This document shows positions 29,944 through 44,971 of a stretch of DNA of 64,000 nt, piece after piece; within the stretch, counting starts at the first letter, position 1; every line of letters begins with the position of its first letter. The notes under the pieces were generated by a model that saw only the letters and a program-made list of their open reading frames with translations, ran no database searches and was not told where the DNA came from. This stretch comes from Isoperla grammatica (lineage: Eukaryota; Arthropoda; Insecta; Plecoptera; Perlodidae). The position numbers were made by a program, and so were the translations under genes. The stretch spans positions 45,209,241 through 45,273,240 of the forward strand of contig OX246746.1 of NCBI GenBank assembly GCA_945910005.1, written 5' to 3'.

Positions 29944-32834
29944 GGCTGATTTCAGTCTATCTACCACTAACTTCCAGTTTTAAGAGGAATCTTGCATACG
30001 GCTAGGATTCCTAAGGGTTTCAACCAAAGTTGACAAATCGTTGTTTTAGAGCGGTGTAGGCTCCAATAAGCACAATTTGTCCATTTCGTCACATTTCGAT
30101 AACTTCTTTCGAAATTACACCCTCCGTTGAAAAATAAGATATTTAGTTTGCATTCTTCAAGAGTATTATGAAAATGCATAAATTGAGTTTTTTCGTCGTT
30201 TTTGGTTAAAATATGCATAAAATATAGAAATTGGCTGATTTCAGTCCATCTACCACAAACTGCCAGTTTTAAGAGGAATCTTGCATACGGCTGGGATTCC
30301 TAAGAGTCTTAACCAAAGTCGACAAATCGTTGTTTTACAGCGTTTCAGGCTCAAATAAGCACAATTTGTCCATTTCGTCACATTTCGATTACTACTTAAG
30401 AAGTTACACCAACCGTTGAAAAATAATGATGTTAGTGTGCATTTTGAAAGAGTATTATGAAAATGCATAAATTGAGTTTTTTGGTCGTTTTAGGTTAAAA
30501 TATGCATAAAATATAGAAATTGGCTGATTTCAGTCTATCTACCACAAACTTCGAGTTTTAAGAGGAATCTTGCATACAGCTGGGATTCCTAAGTGTTTCA
30601 ACCAAAGTTGACAAATCGTTGTTTTAGAGCGTTTCAGGCTCCAATAAGCACAATTTGTCCATTTCGTTACATTTCGATAACTTCTTTGGAAGTTACACCC
30701 TCCGTTGAAAAATAAGAATTATAGGTTGCATTATTCAAGAGTATTATGAAAATGCATAAATTGAGTTTTATGGTCGTTTTTGGTTAAAATATGAATAAAA
30801 TATAGAAATTGGCTGATTTTAGTCTATCTACCACAAACTTCCAGTTTTAAGAGGAATCATGCATACGGCTGGGATTCCTAAGGGTTTCAACTAAATTGCA
30901 CAAATCGTTGTTTTAGAGCGTTTCAGGCTCTAATAAGCACAATTTGTCCATTTCGTCACATTTCGATAACTTCTATAGAAGTTACACCCTCCGTTGAAAA
31001 ATAAGAATTATAGTTTTTATTCTTCAAGAGTATTATGAAAATGCATAAATTGAGTTTTTTGGTCGTTTTTGGTAAAAATATGCATAAAATATAGAAATTA
31101 ACTGATTTCAGTCTATCTACCACAAACTTCCAGTTTTAAGAGGAATCTTGCATACAGCTGGGATTCCTAAGTGTTTCAACCAAAAATAACAAATCGTTGT
31201 TTTAGAGCGTTTCAGGCTACAATAAACACAATATGTCCATTTCGTCACTTTTCGATAACTTCTATAGAAGTTACACCCTCCGTTGAAAAATAAGAATTAT
31301 AGTTTTTATTCTTCAAGAGTATTATGAAAATGCATAAATAGAGGTTTTTGGTCGTTATTGGTTAAAATATACATAAATTATAGAAATTGGCTGATTTCAG
31401 TCTATCTACCACCAACTTCCAGTTTTAAGAGGAATCTTGCATACGGCTGGGATTCCTAAGGGTTTCAACCAAAGTTGACAAATCGTTGTTTTAGAGCGTT
31501 TCAGGCTCCAATAAGCACAATTTGTCCATTTCGTCACATTTCGATAACTTCTTTCGAAGTTACACCCTCCGTTGAAAAACAAGAAATATTGTTTGCATTC
31601 TTCAAGAGTATTATGAAAATGCATAAATTGAGTTTTTTCGTCGTTTTTGGTTAAAATATGCATAAAATATAGAAATTGGCTGATTTCAGTCTATCTGCCA
31701 CAAACTTCCAGTTTTAAGAGGAATCTTGCATACGGCTGGGATTCCTAAGGGTTCTAACCAAAGTTGACAAATCGTTGTTTTACAGCGTTTCAGGCTCCAA
31801 TAAGCACAATTTGTCCATTTCGTCACATTCGATAACTACTTCAGAAGTTTCACCAACCGTTGAAAAATAATAATGTTAGTGTGCATTCTGAAAGAGTATT
31901 ATGAAAATGCATAAATTGATTTTTTTGGTCGTTTTTGGTTAAAATATGCATAAAATATAGAAATTGGCTGATTTCAGTCTATCTACCACAAACTTCGAGT
32001 TTTAAGAGGAATCTTGCATACAGCTGGGATTCCTAAGTGTTTCAACCAAAGTTGACAAATCGTTGTTTTAGAGCGTTTCAGGCTCCAATTAGCACAATTT
32101 GTCCATTTCGTTACATTTCGATAACTTCTTTGGAAGTTACACCCTCCGTTGAAAAATAAGAATTATAGGTTGCATTATTCAAGAGTATTATGAAAATGCA
32201 TAAATAGAGGTTTTTGGTCGTTTTTGGTTAAAATATACATAAATTATAGAAATTGGCTGATTTCAGTCTATCTACCACAAACTTCCAGTTTTTAGAGGAA
32301 TCTTGCATACGGCTGGGATTCCTAAGGGTTTCAACCAAATTGCACAAATCGTTGTTTAAGAGCGTTTCAGGCTTCAATAAGCACAATTTGTCCATTTCGT
32401 TACATTTCGATAACGTCTTTAGAAGTTACACCCTCCGTTGAAAAATAAGAATTATAGGTGGCATTCTTCAAGAGTATTATGAAAATGCATAAATTGATTT
32501 TTTTGGTCGTTTTTGGTTAAAATATGGATAAAATATAGAAATTGGCTTATTTCAGTCTATCTACCACAAACTTCCAGTTTTAAGAGGAATCTTGCATACG
32601 GCTGGGATTCCTAATTGTTTCAACCAAAGTTGACAAATCGTTGTTTTAAAACGTTTCAGACTCCAATAAACACAATATGTCCATTTCGTCACATTTCGAT
32701 AACTTCTATAGAAGTTACACCCTCCGTTGAAAAATAAGAATTATAGTTTTTATTCTTCAAGAGTATTATGAAAATGCATAAATTGAGGTTTTTGGTCGTT
32801 TTTGGTCAAAAAATATACATAAATTATAGAAATT
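29944..32834 (+). repeat. Satellite block S5: C D E F G H I J K L/B (10 monomers)
   Basis: The first C monomer shares the rare GCGGTGTAGG word (30051) with S2. The J monomer at 31967 carries E-like TTTGGAAG and the CCAATTAG variant. The block ends in the L/B hybrid at 32544, which returns the phase directly to C. Confidence 0.85.
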
Positions 32835-35800
32835 GGCTGATTTCAGTCTATCTACCACCAACTTCCAGTTTTAAGAGGAATCTTGCATACGGCTAGGATT
32901 CCTAAGGGTTTCAACCAAAGTTGACAAATCGTTGTTTTAGAGCGTTTCAGGCTCCAATAAGCACAATTTGTCCATTTCGTCACATTTCGATAACTTCTTT
33001 CGAAGTTACACCCTCCGTTGAAAAATAAGAAATTTAGTTTGCATTCTTCAAGAGTATTATGAAAATGCATAAATTGAGTTTTTTCGTCGTTTTTGGTTAA
33101 AATATGCATAAAATATAGAAATTGGCTGATTTCAGTCCATCTACCACAAACTGCCAGTTTAAAGAGGAATCTTGCATACGGCTGGGATTCCTAAGGGTCT
33201 TAACCAAAGTTGACAAATCGTTGTTTTACAGCGTTTCAGGCTCAAATAAGCACAATTTGTCCATTTCGTCACATTTCGATAACTACTTTAAAAGTTACAC
33301 CAACCGTTGAAAAATAATAATGTTAGAGTGCATTTTGAAAGAGTATTATGAAAATGCATAAATTGAGTTTTTTGGTCGTTTTTGGTTAAAATATGCATAA
33401 AATATAGAAATTGGCTGATTTCAGTCTATCTACCACAAACTTCGAGTTTTAAGAGGAATCTTGCATACAGCTGGGATTCCTAAGTGTTTCAACCAAAGTT
33501 GACAAATCGTTGTTTTAGAGCGTTTCAGGCTCCAATAAGCACAATTTGTCCATTTCGTTACATTTCGATAACTTCTTTGGAAGTTACACCCTCCGTTGAA
33601 AAATAAGAATTATAGGTTGCATTATTCAAGAGTATTATGAAAATGCATAAATTGAGTTTTATGGTCGTTTTTGGTTAAAATATGAATAAAATATAGAAAT
33701 TGGCTGATTTTAGTCTATCTACCACAAACTTCCAGTTTTAAGAGGAATCATGCATACGGCTGGGATTCCTAAGGGTTTCAACTAAATTGCACAAATCGTT
33801 GTTTTAGAGCGTTTCAGGCTCTAATAAGCACAATTTGTCCATTTCGTCACATTTCGATAACTTCTATAGAAGTTACACCCTCCGTTGAAAAATAAGAATT
33901 ATAGTTTTTATTCTTCAAGAGTATTATGAAAATGCATAAATTGAGTTTTTTGGTCGTTTTTGGTAAAAATATGCATAAAATATAGAAATTAACTGATTTC
34001 AGTCTATCTACCACAAACTTCCAGTTTTAAGAGGAATCTTGCATACAGCTGGGATTCCTAAGTGTTTCAACCAAAAATAACAAATCGTTGTTTGAGAGCG
34101 TTTCAGGCTACAATAAACACAATATGTCCATTTCGTCACTTTTCGATAACTTCTATAGAAGTTACACCCTCCGTTGAAAAATAAGAATTATAGTTTTTAT
34201 TCTTCAAGAGTATTATGAAAATGCATAAATAGAGGTTTTTGGTCGTTATTGGTTAAAATATACATAAATTATAGAAATTGGCTGATTTCAGTCTATCTAC
34301 CACCAACTTCCAGTTTTAAGAGGAATCTTGCATACGGCTGGGATTCCTAAGGGTTTCAACCAAAGTTGACAAATCGTTGTTTTAGAGCGTTTCAGGCTCC
34401 AATAAGCACAATTTGTCCATTTCGTCAAATTTCGATAACTTCTTTCGAAGTTACACCCTCCGTTGAAAAGCAAGAAATATTGTTTGCATTCTTCAAGAGT
34501 ATTATGAAAATGCATAAATTGAGTTTTTTCGTCGTTTTTGGTTAAAATATGCATAAAATATAGAAATTGGCTGATTTCAGTCTATCTGCCACAAACTTCC
34601 AGTTTAAAGAGGAATCTTGCATACGGCTGAGATTCCTAAGGGTTTCAACCAAATTGCACAAATCGTTGTTTTAGAGCGTTTCAGGCTCCAATAAGCACAA
34701 TTTGTCCATTTCGTCACATTTCGATAACTACTTCAGAAGTTTCACCAACCGTTGAAAAATAATAATGTTAGTGTGCATTCTGAAAGAGTATTATGAAAAT
34801 GCATAAATTGATTTTTTTGGTCGTTTTTGGTTAAAATATGCATAAAATATAGAAATTGGCTGATTTCAGTCTATCTACCACAAACTTCGAGTTTTAAGAG
34901 GAATCTTGCATACAGCTGGGATTCCTAAGTGTTTCAACCAAAGTTGACAAATCGTTGTTTTAGAGCGTTTCAGGCTCCAATAAGCACAATTTGTCCATTT
35001 CGTTACATTTCGATAACTTCTTTAGAACTTACACCCTCCGTTGAAAAATAAGAATTATAGGTTGCATTATTCAAGAGTATTATGAAAATGCATAAATAGA
35101 GGTTTTTGGTCGTTTTTGGTTAAAATATACATAAATTATAGAAATTGGCTGATTTCAGTCTATCTACCACAAACTTCCAGTTTTTAGAGGAATCTTGCAT
35201 ACGGCTGGGATTCCTAAGGGTTTCAACCAAATTGCACAAATCGTTGTTTTAGAGCGTTTCAGGCTCCAATAAGCACAATTTGTCCATTTCGTTACATTTC
35301 GATAACGTCTTTAGAAGTTACACCCTCCGTTGAAAAATAAGAATTATAGGTGGCATTCTTCAAGAGTATTATGAAAATGCATAAATTGATTTTTTTGGTC
35401 GTTTTTGGTTAAAATATGGATAAAATATAGAAATTGGCTTATTTCAGTCTATCTACCACAAACTTCCAGTTTTAAGAGGAATCTTGCATACGGCTGGGAT
35501 TCCTAAGGGTTTCAACCAAAGTTGACAAATCGTTGTTTTAGAGCGTTTCAGGCTCCAATAAGCACAATTTGTCCATTTCGTCACATTTCGATAACTACTT
35601 TAGAAGTTACGCCATCCGTTGAAAAATAATAATGTTAGTGTGCATTCTGAAAGAGTATTATGAAAATGCATAAATTGAGTTTTTTGGTCGTTTTTGTTAA
35701 AATATGCATAAAATATAGAAATTGGCTGATTTCAGTCTATCTACCACAAACTTCGAGTTTTAAGAGGAATCTTGCATACAGCTGGGATTCCTAAGTGTTT

Positions 35801-37170
35801 CAACCAAAAATAACAAATCGTTGTTTTAGAGCGTTTCAGGCTCCAATAAACACAATATGTCCATTTCGTCACTTTTCGAAAACTTCTATAGAAGTTACAC
35901 CCTCCGTTGAAAAATAAGAATTATAGTTTTTATTCTTCAAAAGTATTATGAAAATGCATAAATAGAGGTTTTTAAACGTTTTTGGTTAAAATATACATAT
36001 ATTTTAGAAATTGGCTGATTTCAGTCTATCTACCACAAACTTCCAGTTTAAAGAGGAATCTTGCATACGGCTGGGATTCCTAAGGGTTTCAAACAAAGTT
36101 GACAAATCGTAGTTTTAGAGCGTTTCAGGCTCCAATAAGCACAGTTTGTCCATTTCGTCACATTACGATAACTTCTTTCGAAGTTACACCCTCCGTTGAA
36201 AAATAAGAAATATAGTTTGCATTCTTCAAGAGTATTATGAAAATGCATAAATTGATTTTAATGGTCGTTTTTGGTTAAAATATGCATAAAATATAGAAAT
36301 TGGCTGATTTCAGTCTATCTACCACAAACTTCGAGTTTTAAGAGGAATCTTGCATACAGCTGGGATTCCTAAGTGTTTCAACCAAAGTTGACAAATCGTT
36401 GTTTTAGAGCGTTTCAGGCTCCAATAAGCACAATTTGTCCATTTCGTTACATTTCGATAACTTCTTTAGAACTTACACCCTCCGTTGAAAAATAAGAATT
36501 ATAGGTTGCATTATTCAAGAGTATTATGAAAATGCATAAATAGAGGTTTTTGGTCGTTTTTGGTTAAAATATACATAAATTATAGAAATTGGCTGATTTC
36601 AGTCTATCTACCACAAACTTCCAGTTTTTAGAGGAATCTTGCATACGGCTGGGATTCCTAAGGGTTTCAACCAAATTGCACAAATCGTTGTTTTAGAGCG
36701 TTTCAGGCTCCAATAAGCACAATTTGTCCATTTCGTTACATTTCGATAACGTCTTTAGAAGTTACACCCTCCGTTGAAAAATAAGAATTATAGGTGGCAT
36801 TCTTCAAGAGTATTATGAAAATGCATAAATTGAGTTTTTTGGTCGTTTTTGGTTAAAATATGGATAAAATATAGAAATTGGCTTATTTCAGTCTATCTAC
36901 CACAAACTTCCAGTTTTAAGAGGAATCTTGCATACGGCTGGGATTCCTAATTGTTTCAACCAAAGTTGACAAATCGTTGTTTTAAAACGTTTCAGACTCC
37001 AATAAACACAATATGTCCATTTCGTCACATTTCGATAACTTCTATAGAAGTTACACCCTCCGTTGAAAAATAAGAATTATAGTTTTTATTCTTCAAGAGT
37101 GTTATGAAAATGCATAAATTGAGGTTTTTGGTCGTTTTTGGTCAAAAAATATACATAAATTATAGAAATT
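32835..37170 (+). repeat. Satellite block S6: C D E F G H I J K L M N J K L/B (15 monomers)
   Basis: A 4336-bp higher-order unit. Its classes repeat in the same order in the following block, for example H monomers at 34282 and 38614. The I monomer (34570) has a patch of N-like and K-like variants (TTTAAAGAGG, CAAATTGCAC), suggestive of gene conversion. Confidence 0.85.
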
Positions 37171-40100
37171 GGCTGATTTCAGTCTATCTACCACCAACTT
37201 CCAGTTTTAAGAGGAATCTTGCATACGGCTAGGATTCCTAAGGGTTTCAACCAAAGTTGACAAATCGTTGTTTTAGAGCGTTTCAGGCTCCAATAAGCAC
37301 AATTTGTCCATTTCGTCACATTTCGATAACTTCTTTCGAAGTTACACCCTCCGTTGAAAAAGAAGAAATTTAGTTTGCATTCTTCAAGAGTATTATGAAA
37401 ATGCATAAATTGAGTTTTTTCGTCGTTTTTGGTTAAAATATGCATAAAATATAGAAATTGGCTGATTTCAGTCCATCTACCACAAACTGCCAGTTTTAAG
37501 AGGAATCTTGCATACGGCTGGGATTCCTGAGGGTCTTAACCAAAGTTGACAAATCGTTGTTTTACAGCGTTTCAGGCTCAAATAAGCACAATTTGTCCAT
37601 TTCGTCACATTTCGATAACTACTTTAAAAGTTACACCAACCGTTGAAAAATAATAATGTTAGAGTGCATTTTGAAAGAGTATTATGAAAATGCATAAATT
37701 GAGTTTTTTGGTCGTTTTTGGTTAAAATATGCATAAAATATAGAAATTGGCTGATTTCAGTCTATCTACCACAAACTTCGAGTTTTAAGAGGAATCTTGC
37801 ATACAGCTGGGATTCCTAAGTGTTTCAACCAAAGTTGACAAATCGTTGTTTTAGAGCGTTTCAGGCTCCAATAAGCACAATTTGTCCATTTCGTTACATT
37901 TCGATAACTTCTTTGGAAGTTACACCCTCCGTTGAAAAATAAGAATTATAGGTTGCATTATTCAAGAGTATTATGAAAATGCATAAATTGAGTTTTATGG
38001 TCGTTTTTGGTTAAAATATGAATAAAATATAGAAATTGGCTGATTTTAGTCTATCTACCACAAACTTCCAGTTTTAAGAGGAATCATGCATACGGCTGGG
38101 ATTCCTAAGGGTTTCAACTAAATTGCACAAATCGTTGTTTTAGAGCGTTTCAGGCTCTAATAAGCACAATTTGTCCATTTCGTCACATTTCGATAAATTC
38201 TATAGAAGTTACACCCTCCGTTGAAAAATAAGAATTATAGTTTTTATTCTTCAAGAGTATTATGAAAATGCATAAATTGAGTTTTTTGTTCGTTTTTGGT
38301 AAAAATATGCATAAAATATAGAAATTAACTGATTTCAGTCTATCTACCACAAACTTCCAGTTTTAAGAGGAATCTTGCATACAGCTGGGATTCCTAAGTG
38401 TTTCAACCAAAAATAACAAATCGTTGTTTTAGAGCGTTTCAGGCTACAATACACAATAGGTCCATTTCGTCACTTTTCGATAACTTCTATAGAAGTTACA
38501 CCCTCCGTTGAAAAATAAGAATTATAGTTTTTATTCTTCAAGAGTATTATGAAAATGCATAAATAGAGGTTTTTGGTCGTTATTGGTTAAAATATACATA
38601 AATTATAGAAATTGGCTGATTTCAGTCTATCTACCACCAACTTCCAGTTTTAAGAGGAATCTTGCATACGGCTGGGATTCCTAAGGGTTTCAACCAAAGT
38701 TGACAAATCGTTGTTTTAGAGCGTTTCAGGCTCCAATAAGCACAATTTGTCCATTTCGTCAAATTTCGATAACTTCTTTCGAAGTTACACCCTCCGTTGA
38801 AAAGCAAGAAATATTGTTTGCATTCTTCAAGAGTATTATGAAAATGCATAAATTGAGTTTTTTCGTCGTTTTTGGTTAAAATATGCATAAAATATAGAAA
38901 TTGGCTGATTTCAGTCTATCTGCCACAAACTTCCAGTTTTAAGAGGAATCTTGCATACGGCTGGGATTCCTAAGGGTTTTAACCAAAGTTGACAAATCGT
39001 TGTTTTACAGCGTTTCAGGCTCCAATAAGCACAATTTGTCCATTTCGTCACATTTCGATAACTGCTTCAGAAGTTTCACCAACCGTTGAAAAATAATAAT
39101 GTTAGTGTGCATTCTGAAAGAGTATTATGAAAATGCATAAATTGATTTTTTTGGTCGTTTTTGGTTAAAATATGCATAAAATATAGAAATTGGCTGATTT
39201 CAGTCTATCTACCACAAACTTCGAGTTTTAAGAGGAATCTTGCATACAGCTGGGATTCCTAAGTGTTTCAACCAAAGTTGACAAATCGTTGTTTTAGAGC
39301 GTTTCAGGCTCCAATAAGCACAATTTGTCCATTTCGTTACATTTCGATAACTTCTTTAGAACTTACACCCTCCGTTGAAAAATAAGAATTATAGGTTGCA
39401 TTATTCAAGAGTATTATGAAAATGCATAAATAGAGGTTTTTGGTCGTTTTTGGTTAAAATATACATAAATTATAGAAATTGGCTGATTTCAGTCTATCTA
39501 CCACAAACTTCCAGTTTTTAGAGGAATCTTGCATACGGCTGGGATTCCTAAGGGTTTCAACCAAATTGCACAAATCGTTGTTTTAGAGCGTTTCAGGCTC
39601 CAATAAGCACAACTTGTCCATTTCGTTACATTTCGATAACGTCTTTAGAAGTTACACCCTCCGTTGAAAAATAAGAATTATAGGTGGCATTCTTCAAGAG
39701 TATTATAAAAATGCATAAATTGATTTTTTTGGTCGTTTTTGGTTAAAATATGGATAAAATATAGAAATTGGCTTATTTCTGTCTATCTACCACAAACTTC
39801 CAGTTTTAAGAGGAATCTTGCATACGGCTGGGATTCCTAAGGGTTTCAACCAAAGTTGACAAATCGTTGTTTTAGAGCGTTTCAGGCTCCAATAAGCACA
39901 ATTTGTCCATTTCGTCACATTTCGATAACTACTTTAGAAGTTACGCCATCCGTTGAAAAATAATAATGTTAGTGTGCATTCTGAAAGAGTATTATGAAAA
40001 TGCATAAATTGAGTTTTTTGGTCGTTTTTGTTAAAATATGCATAAAATATAGAAATTGGCTGATTTCAGTCTATCTACCACAAACTTCGAGTTTTAAGAG

Positions 40101-42657
40101 GAATCTTGCATACAGCTGGGATTCCTAAGTGTTTCAACCAAAAATAACAAATCGTTGTTTTAGAGCGTTTCAGGCTCCAATAAACACAATATGTCCATTT
40201 CGTCACTTTTTGAAAACTTCTATGGAAGTTACACCCTCCGTTGAAAAATAAGAATTATAGTTTTTATTCTTCAAAAGTATTATGAAAATGCATAAATAGA
40301 GGTTTTTAAACGTTTTTGGTTAAAATATACATATATTTTAGAAATTGGCTGATTTCAGTCTATCTACCACAAACTTCCAGTTTAAAGAGGAATCTTGCAT
40401 ACGGCTGGGATTCCTAAGGGTTTCAAACAAAGTTGACAAATCGTAGTTTTAGAGCGTTTCAGGCTCCAATAAGCACAGTTTGTCCATTTCGTCACATTAC
40501 GATAACTTCTTTCGAAGTTACACCCTCCGTTGAAAAATAAGAAATATAGTTTGCATTCTTCAAGAGTATTATGAAAATGCATAAATTGATTTTTTTGGTC
40601 GTTTTTGGTTAAAATATGCATAAAATATAGAAATTGGCTGATTTCAGTCTATCTACCACAAACTTCGAGTTTTAAGAGGAATCTTGCATACAGCTGGGAT
40701 TCCTAAGTGTTTCAACCAAAGTTGACAAATCGTTGTTTTAGAGCGTTTCAGGCTCCAATAAGCACAATTTGTCCATTTCGTTACATTTCGATAACTTCTT
40801 TAGAACTTACACCCTCCGTTGAAAAATAAGAATTATAGGTTGCATTATTCAAGAGTATTATGAAAATGCATAAATAGAGGTTTTTGGTCGTTTTTGGTTA
40901 AAATATACATAAATTATAGAAATTGGCTGATTTCAGTCTATCTACCACAAACTTCCAGTTTTTAGAGGAATCTTGCATACGGCTGGGATTCCTAAGGGTT
41001 TCAACCAAATTGCACAAATCGTTGTTTTAGAGCGTTTCAGGCTCCAATAAGCACAATTTGTCCATTTCGTTACATTTCGATAACGTCTTTAGAAGTTACA
41101 CCCTCCGTTGAAAAATAAGAATTATAGGTGGCATTCTTCAAGAGTATTATGAAAATGCATAAATTGATTTTTTTGGTCGTTTTTGGTTAAAATATGGATA
41201 AAATATAGAAATTGGCTTATTTCAGTCTATCTACCACAAACTTCCAGTTTTAAGAGGAATCTTGCATACGGCTGGGATTCCTAAGGGTTTCAACCAAAGT
41301 TGACAAATCGTTGTTTTAGAGCGTTTCAGGCTCCAATAAGCACAATTTGTCCATTTCGTCACATTTCGATAACTACTTTAGAAGTTACGCCATCCGTTGA
41401 AAAATAATAATGTTAGTGTGCATTCTGAAAGAGTATTATGAAAATGCATAAATTGAGTTTTTTGGTCGTTTTTGTTAAAATATGCATAAAATATAGAAAT
41501 TGGCTGATTTCAGTCTATCTACCACAAACTTCGAGTTTTAAGAGGAATCTTGCATACAGCTGGGATTCCTAAGTGTTTTAACCAAAAATAACAAATCGTT
41601 GTTTTAGAGCGTTTCAGGCTCCAATAAACACAATATGTCCATTTCGTCACTTTTCGAAAACTTCTATAGAAGTTACACCCTCCGTTGAAAAATAAGAATT
41701 ATAGTTTTTATTCTTCAAAAGTATTATGAAAATGCATAAATAGAGGTTTTTAAACGTTTTTGGTTAAAATATACATATATTTTAGAAATTGGCTGATTTC
41801 AGTCTATCTACCACAAACTTCCAGTTTAAAGAGGAATCTTGCATACGGCTGGGATTCCTAAGGGTTTCAAACAAAGTTGACAAATCGTAGTTTTAGAGCG
41901 TTTCAGGCTCCAATAAGCACAGTTTGTCCATTTCGTCACATTACGATAACTTCTTTCGAAGTTACACCCTCCGTTGAAAAATAAGAAATATAGTTTGCAT
42001 TCTTCAAGAGTATTATGAAAATGCATAAATTGAGTTTTATCGTCGTTTTTGGTTAAAATATGCATAAAATATAGAAATTGGCTGATTTCAGTCTATCTAC
42101 CACAAACTTCGAGTTTTAAGAGGAATCTTGCATACAGCTGGGATTCCTAAGTGTTTCAACGAAAGTTGACAAATCGTTGTTTTAGAGCGATTCAGGCTCC
42201 AATAAGCACAATTTGTCGATTTTGTCACATTTCGACAACTTCTACAGAAGTTACACCCTCCGTTGAAAAATAAGAATAATCGGTTGCATTCTTCAAGAGT
42301 ATTATGAAAATGCATAAATTGAGTTTTTTGGTCGTTTTTGGATTAAATATGCAGAATTTAGAAATTGGCTGATTTCAGTCTATCTACCACAAATTTCCAG
42401 TTTTAAGAGGAATCTTGCATACAGCTGGGATTCTTAAGTGTTTCAACCAAAAATAACAAATCGTTGTTTTAGAGCGTTTCAGACTCCAATAAACACAATA
42501 TGTCCATTTCGTCACATTTCGATAACTTCTATAGAAGTTACACCCTCCGTTGAAAAATAAGAATTATAGTTTTTATTCTTCAAGAGTATTATGAAAATGC
42601 ATAAATTGAGGTTTTTGGTCGTTTTTGGTCAAAAAATATACATAAATTATAGAAATT
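37171..42657 (+). repeat. Satellite block S7: C D E F G H I J K L M N J K L M N P B (19 monomers)
   Basis: A longer variant of S6 with the J-N five-monomer run present twice. Class O is absent: N (41790) is followed directly by P (42079). Confidence 0.85.
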
Positions 42658-44971
42658 GGCTGATTTCAGTCTATCTGCCACCAACTTCCAGTTTTAAGAG
42701 TAATCTTGCATACGGCTAGGATTCCTAAGGGTTTCAACCAAAGTTGACAAATCGTTGTTTAAGAGCGTTTCAGGCTCCAATAAGCACAATTTGTCCATTT
42801 CGTCACATTTCGATAACTTCTTTCGAAGTTACACCCTCCGTTGAAAAATAAGATATTTAGTTTGCATTCTTCAAGAGTATTATGAAAATGCATAAATTGA
42901 GTTTTTTCGTCGTTTTTGGTTAAAATATGCATAAAATATAGAAATTGGCTGATTTCAGTCCATCTACCACAAACTGCCAGTTTTAAGAGGAATCTTGCAT
43001 ACGGCTGGGATTCCTAAGAGTCTTAACCAAAGTCGACAAATCGTTGTTTTACAGCGTTTCAGGCTCAAATAAGCACAATTTGTCCATTTCGTCACATTTC
43101 GATAACTACTTAAGAAGTTACACCAACCGTTGAAAAATAATAATGTTAGTGTGCATTTTGAAAGAGTATTATGAAAATGCATAAATTGAGTTTTTTTGTC
43201 GTTTTTGGTTAAAATATGCATAAAACATAGAAATTGGCTGATTTCAGTCTATCTACCACAAACTTCGAGTTTTAAGAGGAATCTTGCATACAGCTGGGAT
43301 TCCTAAGTGTTTCAACCAAAGTTGACAAATCGTTGTTTTAGAGCGTTTCAGGCTCCAATAAGCACAATTTGTCCATTTCGTTACATTTCGATAACTTCTT
43401 TAGAACTTACACCCTCCGTTGAAAAATAAGAATTATAGGTTGCATTATTCAAGAGTATTATGAAAATGCATAAATAGAGGTTTTTGGTCGTTTTTGGTTA
43501 AAATATACATAAATTATAGAAATTGGCTGATTTCAGTCTATCTACCACAAACTTCCAGTTTTTAGAGGAATCTTGCATACGGCTGGGATTCCTAAGGGTT
43601 TCAACCAAATTGCACAAATCGTTGTTTTAGAGCGTTTCAGGCTCCAATAAGCACAATTTGTCCATTTCGTTACATTTCGATAACGTCTTTAGAAGTTACA
43701 CCCTCCGTTGAAAAATAAGAATTATAGGTGGCATTCTTCAAGAGTATTATGAAAATGCATAAATTGATTTTTTTGGTCGTTTTTGGTTAAAATATGGATA
43801 AAATTATAGAAATTGGCTTATTTCAATCTATCTACCACAAACTTCCAGTTTTAAGAGGAATCTTGCATACGGCTGGGATTCCTAAGGGTTTCAACCAAAG
43901 TTGACAAATCGTTGTTTTAGAGCGTTTCAGGCTCCAATAAGCACAATTTGTCCATTTCGTCACATTTCGATAACTACTTTAGAAGTTACGCCATCCGTTG
44001 AAAAATAATAATGTTAGTGTGCATTCTAAAAGAGTATTATGAAAATGCATAAATTGAGTTTTTTGGTCGTTTTTGTTAAAATATGCATAAAATATAGAAA
44101 TTGGCTGATTTCAGTCTATCTACCACAAACTTCGAGTTTTAAGAGGAATCTTGCATACAGCTGGGATTCCTAAGTGTTTCAACCAAAAATAACAAATCGT
44201 TGTTTTAGAGCGTTTCAGGCTCCAATAAACACAATATGTCCATTTCGTCACTTTTCGAAAACTTCTATAGAAGTTACACCCTCCGTTGAAAAATAAGAAT
44301 TATAGGTTGCATTATTCAAGAGTATTATGAAAATGCATAAATAGAGGTTTTTGGTCGTTTTTGGTTAAAATATACATAAATTATAGAAATTGGCTGATTT
44401 CAGTCTATCTACCACAAACTTCCAGTTTTTAGAGGAATCTTGCATACGGCTGGGATTCCTAAGGGTTTCAACCAAATTGCACAAATCGTTGTTTTAGAGC
44501 GTTTCAGGCTCCAATAAGCACAATTTGTCCATTTCGTTACATTTCGATAACGTCTTTAGAAGTTACACCCTCCGTTGAAAAATAAAAATTATAGGTGGCA
44601 TTCTTCAAGAGTATTATGAAAATGCATAAATTGATTTTTTTGGTCGTTTTTGGTTAAAATATGGATAAAATATAGAAATTGGCTTATTTCAGTCTATCTA
44701 CCACAAACTTCCAGTTTTAAGAGGAATCTTGCATACGGCTGGGATTCCTAATTGTTTCAACCAAAGTTGACAAATCGTTGTTTTAAAACGTTTCAGACTC
44801 CAATAAACACAATATGTCCATTTCGTCACATTTCGATAACTTCTATAGAAGTTACACCCTCCGTTGAAAAATAAGAATTATAGTTTTTATTCTTCAAGAG
44901 TATTATGAAAATGCATAAATTGAGGTTTTTGGTCGTTTTTGGTCAAAAAATATACATAAATTATAGAAATT
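42658..44971 (+). repeat. Satellite block S8: C D J K L M/J K L/B (8 monomers)
   Basis: A contracted copy lacking E-I. Monomer 44101 starts as class M (TTCGAAAAC) and ends as class J (GGTTGCATTATTC, AAATAGAGG), so K follows immediately. It ends in the L/B hybrid. Confidence 0.85.
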
